A DNA stretch of 59,651 nucleotides, from the IMG/VR virus record IMGVR_UViG_3300042332_000610, positions 1 to 59,651 of that record; one strand, 5' to 3'. Position 1 is the first letter of the stretch; every line of letters starts with the position of its first letter. Of the stretch, positions 53,965 through 59,651 are shown piece after piece. Under the pieces are notes generated by a model. That model was given only the letters and a program-made list of their open reading frames with translations, searched no databases and was not told the DNA's origin. The position numbers and the translations under genes are program-made. Origin of the DNA: a virus.

Positions 53965-54503
53965 TATACAACGCTCCAAGCAGATCCGTCAGGAATTGTA
54001 ACAGTTACTCCATCAGCAATTGTAATTGGTCCTGCGGTAACTCCATTATACCCTGAAGGAAGTGTATAATTTGTATTTATTGTTTTTAAATTTAATCTCA
54101 TAAATACATCATCTGAACTTCCTAACTGTACCCAACCAGATCCACTATATGTTTTTAATAATGGTGATGTTCCAGATGAATCAATCCACATATCTCCAGT
54201 AGCAACACCAGTTGGGGATGCAGATGTATATGGAATTAATTTTTCATACTGAGCAGAAGCAGATGTCTGTGTAAGATAGGTTGTAGAAGCAGAGGACCTA
54301 GTTAAGTAAGTTGTTGAAGCAGATGCTTGTGTTAAATAGTTTGTAGAGGCAGACAGTTGACTTAAATATGTAGTCTGTAGTACGGCTTCTTCAAGATATC
54401 CAAAACCTGCATCTTCTCCTGATCTTTTCCAAACATTTCCATCCCAATAATATCCTTGATATAAATCATTAATTTCTGGATCAAGAGGAAATAAAGTAGC
54501 CAT
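53964..54503 (-). CDS. Modular tail fibre with four tandem YLTQ-type repeats
   Basis: A 179-residue fibre. MATLFPLDPEIND start; then four near-tandem SAST-type nonapeptides (residues 43-85) of the form YLTQxSAST, then YEKLIPYTSASP and a DMWIDSSG/WVQLGSSD module shared with 57803-58375. TGGTATAAT ends 9 bases before the ATG, with no ribosome binding site. Confidence 0.75.
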   Translation of the reverse strand: MATLFPLDPEINDLYQGYYWDGNVWKRSGEDAGFGYLEEAVLQTTYLSQLSASTNYLTQASASTTYLTRSSASTTYLTQTSASAQYEKLIPYTSASPTGVATGDMWIDSSGTSPLLKTYSGSGWVQLGSSDDVFMRLNLKTINTNYTLPSGYNGVTAGPITIADGVTVTIPDGSAWSVV

Positions 54504-54512
54504 AATATTATA

Positions 54513-54521
54513 ATTATACCA
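54513..54521 (-). promoter_or_regulatory. Extended -10 (TGGTATAAT), near-leaderless
   Basis: TGGTATAAT with 9 bases to the ATG at 54503; a second TATAAT lies 3 bases from the ATG but is too close to act. Confidence 0.45.
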
Positions 54522-54564
54522 TTTTAATTTTGTTTAATATTATATTTAATAGATAGGATTGATA

Positions 54565-54936
54565 TTAGGAAGCTGTTTCTTCAGGAGTCATTAATTCCCA
54601 ATCTATTAAATCTTCATTCCAAACATAATATGATCCCTCTGGAACTTCACTTGGATAAGGGACTGGAGATTGCCATTGGCAAACAGTTTCATCTAATATC
54701 CAGGAATTAAATGGTTTTGGTGGAATAAAAGCATCAAGATCTAAATCATATGAATACCCTATACCAGCATAGTTCTTTCTAGTATTTCCATTATATGAGG
54801 TACGAATACAAGTTTGATTTCTAAAATTACCATACCAGATTTCTGGGGATAATTCTTCAATTAATTCTGTTTCATCAATGCCAACAATAACTTCAGTTAC
54901 AATGTTGTTTTCATCTAAAAATGCATAATGTGCCAT
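54565..54936 (-). CDS. MAHF-type small fibre-associated protein, copy 2
   Basis: A 123-residue protein, paralogue of 45536-45919 (shared SYNGNTRKNYA against SYNGSFRFNYA, FNSWILDETVCQW, and YYVWNEDLIDWEL). Leaderless-type start: TGATATAAT 6 bases before the ATG, with TAGACA 17 bases further upstream. Confidence 0.72.
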   Translation of the reverse strand: MAHYAFLDENNIVTEVIVGIDETELIEELSPEIWYGNFRNQTCIRTSYNGNTRKNYAGIGYSYDLDLDAFIPPKPFNSWILDETVCQWQSPVPYPSEVPEGSYYVWNEDLIDWELMTPEETAS

Positions 54937-54942
54937 AAATAT

Positions 54943-54971
54943 ATTATATCAGATTTGTTTTAGAATGTCTA
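54943..54971 (-). promoter_or_regulatory. Complete promoter with leaderless spacing
   Basis: -35 TAGACA (54971-54966), 17-base spacer, -10 TATAAT (54948-54943) extended by TGA, then 6 bases and ATG. The best example of the leaderless series. Confidence 0.65.
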
Positions 54972-54982
54972 AAAGTTTGCTA

Positions 54983-55705
54983 TTATGCTACAAAAGTTCC
55001 GTTTGTTGTAAATGTATGATAAGTAAATCCGCCACCAGAAGATACAGTTCCACCTGTTCCTCGTTGTGTACCTGAGTAACGTACTATAACAATGCCACCT
55101 GTACCAGACTGTTGGGAACCACCACCATGACCATATCCTGATGCTGTAGAACCGCCACCATTGTTTGAACCACCTGTACCACCAATGGCATAAGTAACTC
55201 CTAGTGATTTCCAGTTAGTTCCTGGTCCACCTGCACCACCACTAAACTGGTTTGTGCTTGTGCCTACACCAGCAGAACCACCGCCACCACCTGAAGCACC
55301 ACTAACCGCTGCTTGGAAACCACCAGTTCCACCTGCATAACCTTGTCCAGCAGTACCTTGACCAACTGCACTACCATGGTTTCCAGAACCACCAGAGCCA
55401 CCAGTAGTACCACCAGTTCCACCACCAATAGCGGTTAAAGTAAAACCAGTTGTGTTACTACCGTTAGAACTGCCAACTCCAGCAGCACCAACAACAAAGG
55501 CATAACTGTTTCGTGCATTTACTGTTTGCACACCCTGCAGTAAACCACCAGCACCACTAGCAGCACCATTGCCAACAGAACTACCACCACCAGCAACTAA
55601 TAAATAATCAATTTCGTAAGCCACTCCTGGAGATGAATCAAAAGCCCTGCTGACCTTTGGCATTCCCTGACTAATGCTTGACTTATTAAAAAACTTAACA
55701 GCCAT
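54983..55705 (-). CDS. Glycine-rich tail fibre/adhesin 2
   Basis: A 240-residue protein. AVKFFNKSSISQGMP start, then glycine clusters with strand tips (YAFVVGAAG, FTLTAIGGG, GIVIVRYSG) like the other two glycine-rich fibres. GGAGAT precedes the ATG, which overlaps the stop of the small beta protein upstream. Confidence 0.78.
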   Translation of the reverse strand: MAVKFFNKSSISQGMPKVSRAFDSSPGVAYEIDYLLVAGGGSSVGNGAASGAGGLLQGVQTVNARNSYAFVVGAAGVGSSNGSNTTGFTLTAIGGGTGGTTGGSGGSGNHGSAVGQGTAGQGYAGGTGGFQAAVSGASGGGGGSAGVGTSTNQFSGGAGGPGTNWKSLGVTYAIGGTGGSNNGGGSTASGYGHGGGSQQSGTGGIVIVRYSGTQRGTGGTVSSGGGFTYHTFTTNGTFVA

Positions 55706-56034
55706 TAAGAAATCTCCGCACCAAATATTCCAAACGATGTACTTGCACTTGAAGCATAAATAGTTACCACATCAGTAGCAGAAAGAGTAATGCCAAGGGT
55801 AAGAGCGGTTGTGTCATTAGCGAGAAGGGTAACATCGTAAGCAATATAGTGCTGATTTGCTAATGTTGCACCTAATGGACGAATAGCAATACGATAAGAT
55901 GCAGAAGTAGCAGCACGATTGGCTACAGTCATGGTTGAAACTACTGCTTGTTTGCCAGAGCCTACCGTGTAGATGTCTGTAGCTGTTGTAGCAGCAGGTG
56001 CACTTTGTGCAAGTACTTTATATGTTAATGCCAT
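55705..56034 (-). CDS. Small beta protein 3 before glycine-rich fibre
   Basis: A 109-residue beta protein (MALTYKVLAQ start; YDVTLLANDTTALTLGI; VVTIYASSAS). It has the same position and general layout as 46830-47192 and 57414-57776 although sequence similarity is lower. GGGAGG is well placed. Confidence 0.68.
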   Translation of the reverse strand: MALTYKVLAQSAPAATTATDIYTVGSGKQAVVSTMTVANRAATSASYRIAIRPLGATLANQHYIAYDVTLLANDTTALTLGITLSATDVVTIYASSASTSFGIFGAEIS

Positions 56035-56035
56035 T

Positions 56036-56515
56036 TTATCCTCCCATCAATAAAAACGGATGTACTGTATTTTGTTCTATTATACCAGGTATAGAAGCAG
56101 ATGTTGCATATAAAGATAGGTCTAGAATTCCCCAAGATGCTACTGATCCACTTGTAGTTAGATATTTTCCATCATTTCCTGTTTGGGATGGTAGTGCATC
56201 TATATTATCTAAATCTGTTTGTGTTGCATAAATTGTCGAGGCAGAAGATGCTGTAAGATATTCAGAATAATCTGTTGGGGCTCCAGATATTTCTACCCAA
56301 TATACAGAATCATACATAAATAATTCATTTGTATCTGTATCAAACCATAGTTGTCCTTCTCCAGGAGAAGCTGGGGGATTAGAAGATATTGAAATGCTAG
56401 GAGTGAATTCATCTACATATTCAGTAGTTGCATATCCAGTTAAATCTGGAGTACCAGAAACTAGGGGAAGCCAATTTATTCCATCACTTATATATGCTTT
56501 TTTAGCATTTGGCAT
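56036..56515 (-). CDS. Modular fibre protein (LPSQ module)
   Basis: A 159-residue fibre piece. GQLWFDTDTNELFMYDSVYW, YLTASSASTIYATQ and an LPSQTGNDGKYLTTSGSV module shared with 47207-48997 and 57803-58375. GGAGG at 11 bases, with an extended -10 upstream. Confidence 0.72.
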   Translation of the reverse strand: MPNAKKAYISDGINWLPLVSGTPDLTGYATTEYVDEFTPSISISSNPPASPGEGQLWFDTDTNELFMYDSVYWVEISGAPTDYSEYLTASSASTIYATQTDLDNIDALPSQTGNDGKYLTTSGSVASWGILDLSLYATSASIPGIIEQNTVHPFLLMGG

Positions 56516-56544
56516 AATTTAATCAGCCTCCTTTTTTATATTTA

Positions 56545-56553
56545 ATTATATCA
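56545..56553 (-). promoter_or_regulatory. Extended -10 (TGATATAAT)
   Basis: TGATATAAT with a leader of about 22 bases carrying AGGAGG before the ATG at 56515. Confidence 0.45.
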
Positions 56554-56601
56554 TCTTAGTTATATTGTATTAGTAAAAGTTATTTAATTAGTAATATTTA
56601 A

Positions 56602-57414
56602 CTATCTAACAAATATCCAAGCTGTGTGATCTGTAGTAGTTCCATCATTGCTATAAATTCTTGCAGAATCATCTCTTGCTAAATTACCTCTCCAGGTATA
56701 TGCTATGGTATTATCAACTCTTGCAGCAATACCACCAGTTGACTCTTGAGATATTGGCGTTGAAGCAATTCTTGCACCATCATTAATTAAGCTATAGTTA
56801 AACATAAGAGTGTTTGAACTAAAGGAAGAGCTACCATTTGTCATTGAATCTCCAGAAGCTCCTATAATTGAAGAAACATCACTAACGTATGAAGTATTGT
56901 TTGCTCTTGCAAATCTATTTAAAAATGTATCTTGACTACTTAACCTATATCCTTTATATCTAATAGATCCATTAAAATTTTCTCTAATCATCATATCTTG
57001 AAATGAGTATGATGTAAATGCAGGAAGCCTAAAATTAGCTTTATTAGATAAAGAGTTTGCTACAGATATATTTAAATTATTACCTGATGCTGCAGTAAAC
57101 CAGTTTGTTCCAGTACCATAATCTCCCTCAAGCCAGGTAGTTATATCTCCAGTAAAATTTGTAACACAAAATGCTAACAACCATCCACCACCAAGAGTAT
57201 TCATATCGCACCAGACTTGATGCTTTGTTGAGTCTCCAGATGGTAGTTGTATGTAGTATGCTCCATCATCTACTACACCTTCAGTATTTTTTAAAAACAA
57301 TGCACTTGGTGCTGGATTATCAATTGTCCCAAATGGTATGGACTCTCTAATTATTTTTGTAGACCCATGCCAATTAGAAACTTTACTTCCTACAAAAGTT
57401 CTATTTCTAAACAT
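56602..57414 (-). CDS. Fibrinogen-like (FReD-type) receptor-binding protein
   Basis: A 270-residue protein. After a short tail-attachment start (MFRNRTFVGSKVSNWHG), residues 50-90 read GAYYIQLPSG, VWCDMNTLGGGWLLAF: the opening of the fibrinogen-related/intelectin fold (Cys in CDM, GGGW). A second nearby cysteine is C83. The remainder is Ser/Asn-rich with NWFTAASGNN and WRGNLARDD. In animals this fold binds glycans; here it probably contacts host surface sugars. AGGAT precedes the ATG, overlapping the upstream stop. Confidence 0.7.
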   Translation of the reverse strand: MFRNRTFVGSKVSNWHGSTKIIRESIPFGTIDNPAPSALFLKNTEGVVDDGAYYIQLPSGDSTKHQVWCDMNTLGGGWLLAFCVTNFTGDITTWLEGDYGTGTNWFTAASGNNLNISVANSLSNKANFRLPAFTSYSFQDMMIRENFNGSIRYKGYRLSSQDTFLNRFARANNTSYVSDVSSIIGASGDSMTNGSSSFSSNTLMFNYSLINDGARIASTPISQESTGGIAARVDNTIAYTWRGNLARDDSARIYSNDGTTTDHTAWIFVR

Positions 57415-57776
57415 TAGGTAATCCTATTTACATAACCTGACAAAGTTATAACGTTTGCAGATGATGCATATGCATATACTGTTGTTGATGCTGAACCAGT
57501 TCCTTTTAGCAATAGTCCAGGAAGTACTAACACTAGTCCAGATTGTGAAGGAATTGATACTTTTATATCGTTATCTGGTGAAGATGTTCCAGCGTGTTGA
57601 ACTGTTAATATTGAAGATGTTGAGGCTGAGTTATAAGCATACAACCAAATCTCATCTATTGTTGAAGCAGATGTGGTAGTTGAGTGAATTGTTGTTCCAG
57701 TAGATGATGTTGCTACAACTTTTATTGGAGCACCATTTGTACTTACTGATAAAAATTCTTTTGTATATGTAGCCAT
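57414..57776 (-). CDS. Small beta protein 2 (paralogue of 46830-47192)
   Basis: A 120-residue beta protein: MATYTKEFLSVSTNG, TTIHSTTTSASTIDEIWLYA, and NVITLSGYVNRIT match 46830-47192 closely. It directly precedes the fibrinogen-like gene, as its paralogue precedes a glycine-rich fibre, suggesting a shared attachment partner with swappable receptor binders. Leaderless-type start (TATAAT 7 bases upstream). Confidence 0.72.
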   Translation of the reverse strand: MATYTKEFLSVSTNGAPIKVVATSSTGTTIHSTTTSASTIDEIWLYAYNSASTSSILTVQHAGTSSPDNDIKVSIPSQSGLVLVLPGLLLKGTGSASTTVYAYASSANVITLSGYVNRIT

Positions 57777-57783
57777 ATTATAT

Positions 57784-57789
57784 ATTATA
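57784..57789 (-). promoter_or_regulatory. -10 (TATAAT), leaderless spacing
   Basis: TATAAT with 7 bases to the ATG at 57776. No good -35. Confidence 0.45.
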
Positions 57790-57802
57790 CCTCATTTTTA
57801 TT

Positions 57803-58375
57803 TTATCCCATAAACATAGATGAAGCAATTATTGCTTGTGGATCATCTACTGCAGAACCTAATTGAACCCAGGAAGATCCGTTATATGTTTTTAAAGCTG
57901 GTGGACTTGTTGAAGAATCTACCCATAAGTCTCCAGTTGCTGGAGTTGATGGAGTAGAAGAGGAATATGGAATTAATTTTTCATATTGAGTAGATGCTGA
58001 TGATTGCGTAAGATAAAGACTTAAATCTAAAGTTCCCCAACTACTTACAGATCCAGAAGTAGTTAAATATTTTCCACCATTTCCATTTTGAGAAGGAAGA
58101 GTAGCAGATTCTGGGATATTTGAAAAATAGTTATTATCTCCATCCATTACTTTATTTGTTAGTATTTGATATCCAGAGGCTGTTGCATAAGTTATTTCTT
58201 CAATTACCTCGTTTGAATCTACCCAAATAAATCCTGGCTCGTGATAGTCTGGCTCTGTTGCTGAATAAGTAAAAGGCTTCCAATTCTCACCAATAATATT
58301 CCAAGACTCTCCATCAAAAGCATAATCTTGAAATTGTTGTCCAACAGAAGCGGATAGTGGAAAAATTGTAGCCAT
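57803..58375 (-). CDS. Modular fibre protein (LPSQ and WVQLGS modules)
   Basis: A 190-residue fibre. MATIFPLSASVGQQF start resembles 53964-54503; LPSQNGNGGKYLTTSGSV, YLTQSSAST and WVDSSTSPPALKTYNGSSW modules follow. Extended -10 TGATATAAT 9 bases before the ATG. Confidence 0.72.
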   Translation of the reverse strand: MATIFPLSASVGQQFQDYAFDGESWNIIGENWKPFTYSATEPDYHEPGFIWVDSNEVIEEITYATASGYQILTNKVMDGDNNYFSNIPESATLPSQNGNGGKYLTTSGSVSSWGTLDLSLYLTQSSASTQYEKLIPYSSSTPSTPATGDLWVDSSTSPPALKTYNGSSWVQLGSAVDDPQAIIASSMFMG

Positions 58376-58384
58376 AGTATCTTA

Positions 58385-58393
58385 ATTATATCA
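58385..58393 (-). promoter_or_regulatory. Extended -10 (TGATATAAT), near-leaderless
   Basis: TGATATAAT with 9 bases to the ATG at 58375. AT-rich surroundings; no clear -35. Confidence 0.45.
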
Positions 58394-58419
58394 TTATATG
58401 TATTATGTTAATAAGGTTA

Positions 58420-59259
58420 TTATGAGAATGTTACTGTTCCTGTGCCAGCAGTAATACTGGTAACTTTAAATCCACCAGAAGGTGATGCAGTTGTTGCTGT
58501 TAATCCAGAAGTAGTTACTGTGTAAGCATCTGGATATTTTAAGATTATAATTCCTGAACCTCCATTACCATTAGCCCCACCACCACCAGAACCTGAGTTA
58601 GCTGTTGCATTTGGAGATGCTGGAAAACCAGAACGATATCCGTTATCTAGCCTTCCTCCTCCTCCTGCATATCCTAAGCTTGTGCCAGAAATAGAACTTA
58701 AAATTCCGTTACCACCATTACCAGCAACTCCACTCACTCCATTAGATCCAGCTGTTCCTGCTCCACCACCACCACCTGCTGCATCATCATTTCCTGCAGA
58801 TCTTGCCCCACCTTGATTACCTTGACCAGCAGTTCCTGGTGCGTTATTTGGAGCAGTTCCACCACCACCAGTACCTCCTTGTCCTCCACCAGAACCACCT
58901 GAAGATCCTGAAGATCCAGCACCACCACCAGCACCTCCGCCAGCAATAGTTGTTAGTCCAATACCTGTTGTATTATTTCCATTTCCACCTATTGCCCAAG
59001 GACCATCAAATCTATTTGATGTAGAACCCGATGGTCCTCCTGCACCAATAGTAATTGCATAAGAGCTTGTAGCTAAAGAAGTAGATCCTTGAAGCAAGCC
59101 TCCAGCACCACCACCTGCGAACTGTGGACTGCTTCCTCCGTGTCCTCCACCGCCACCTCCAGCAGCTATAAGATACTGAACACTAAGTGGTGGACGACTA
59201 CTATTTTTTCTTGTACCAAGAACTCCAAGAGTTCCGCTAACACTATTTAAAAATGGCAT
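58420..59259 (-). CDS. Glycine-rich tail fibre/adhesin 3
   Basis: A 279-residue protein. VQYLIAAGGGGGGH, then alternating glycine-rich loops and strand tips (YAITIGAGG, GIIILKYPD), with a C-terminal VTSITAGTGTVTFS strand. Same family as the two others. AGGAGA precedes the ATG. The gene lies after the partial fibre at the right edge. Confidence 0.78.
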   Translation of the reverse strand: MPFLNSVSGTLGVLGTRKNSSRPPLSVQYLIAAGGGGGGHGGSSPQFAGGGAGGLLQGSTSLATSSYAITIGAGGPSGSTSNRFDGPWAIGGNGNNTTGIGLTTIAGGGAGGGAGSSGSSGGSGGGQGGTGGGGTAPNNAPGTAGQGNQGGARSAGNDDAAGGGGGAGTAGSNGVSGVAGNGGNGILSSISGTSLGYAGGGGRLDNGYRSGFPASPNATANSGSGGGGANGNGGSGIIILKYPDAYTVTTSGLTATTASPSGGFKVTSITAGTGTVTFS

Positions 59260-59267
59260 ACAATCTC

Positions 59268-59651
59268 CTAGATATTTAAATTAGCACTTGCAATTAAGAC
59301 ATTTGATGCTGCCAATATTAATGTAAAGTTAAATATATCAATTTTTCCAGCAGAACTTGTTGGTGTTGGTGCTGATCCGCCAACCCATCTAATTGTTTGA
59401 GATGATCCATTTAGATTTATGGTTGTTGGTATATATCCAGTTGAACCTTGTGTAATTAAAAATGACATAGTAATAGATTTAGAAGTAGTTGTTGGAACAT
59501 TTGTTAAACTTATTGTAAAGTTGGCAGTTGGTGCAACTGTAGCATAATGTATTGCTCCATCATTATAATTTGCTGTCATTACATTGGTAGAAAATGAATT
59601 ACTTACAACCGTTTCTCTAACTTCTGCAACATCTAAAATTCCAGGAATAGA
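59268..59651 (-). CDS. Tail fibre protein, 5' end beyond window
   Basis: 127 residues are visible and the reading frame stays open to the right edge, so the first ATG (59579) is probably internal. The visible start (SIPGILDVAEVRETVV) and a Ser/Thr-rich beta C-terminus (TTINLNGSSQTIRWVGG) fit a fibre C-terminal domain. Confidence 0.7.
   Translation of the reverse strand, partial: SIPGILDVAEVRETVVSNSFSTNVMTANYNDGAIHYATVAPTANFTISLTNVPTTTSKSITMSFLITQGSTGYIPTTINLNGSSQTIRWVGGSAPTPTSSAGKIDIFNFTLILAASNVLIASANLNI

Overview
The window looks like 59.6 kb from the genome of an AT-rich, long-tailed (siphovirus-like) phage. Nearly every gene lies on the minus strand, so the logical reading order runs from high to low coordinates; only two small genes (40943-41164 and 51754-51975) lie on the plus strand. 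An actinobacterial host is the best inference. Three things point to it: a DUF7455-type zinc protein, a head/tail/holin gene set of actinophage style, and a group of genes whose start codons sit 6-9 nt after a TATAAT-like -10 box with no ribosome binding site, as expected for leaderless mRNAs, which are common in Actinobacteria. The low GC suggests an aquatic, streamlined actinobacterium, but the host is not proven by the sequence.

Region 1, right to centre (59.65-43.1 kb): a long bank of tail-fibre, adhesin and baseplate-appendage genes. They are built from recurring modules: three glycine-rich fibres, a fibrinogen-like lectin, three jelly-roll-like paralogues, two pairs of small paralogues, two BppU-like/collagen-like/fibre cassettes, and a proline-rich FN3 fibre. 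Many small transcription units here appear to have their own extended -10 promoter. Region 2 (43.1-38.9 kb): a holin-like protein behind a consensus promoter, a GT-B glycosyltransferase, an amidase-fold-like protein that seems to lack catalytic residues, and an adenosylcobalamin-dependent ribonucleotide reductase.

Region 3 (38.9-26.3 kb): a 1275-residue LamG-like structural protein, then portal, a prohead protease fused to a zinc ribbon and an acidic scaffold-like tail, HK97-type major capsid protein, head-tail connectors, tail terminator candidate, major tail protein, and two tail assembly chaperone products joined by a -1 frameshift at a CCCAAAC heptamer. Region 4 (26.3-10.5 kb): a 2506-residue tape measure protein with three copies of a PGEFVV-type motif separating two unrecognised segments, then distal tail, hub and tail-tip proteins. 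No terminase was recognised; it must lie outside the window or be too diverged to see.

Region 5 (10.5-1 kb): a compact replication and recombination operon with overlapping genes: HTH regulator, possible helicase loader, DnaB-like helicase, DnaG-like primase, ssDNA-binding-like protein, a full DnaE polymerase with an apparently intact PHP proofreading site, MazG, RecA, a hidden 51-residue zinc ribbon, a Holliday-junction-resolvase-like protein, a Cas4-like nuclease, and a partial zinc-finger gene running off the left edge. No gene-free stretch exceeds about 100 bases. I saw no tRNA, CRISPR array, integrase or convincing active lysin.
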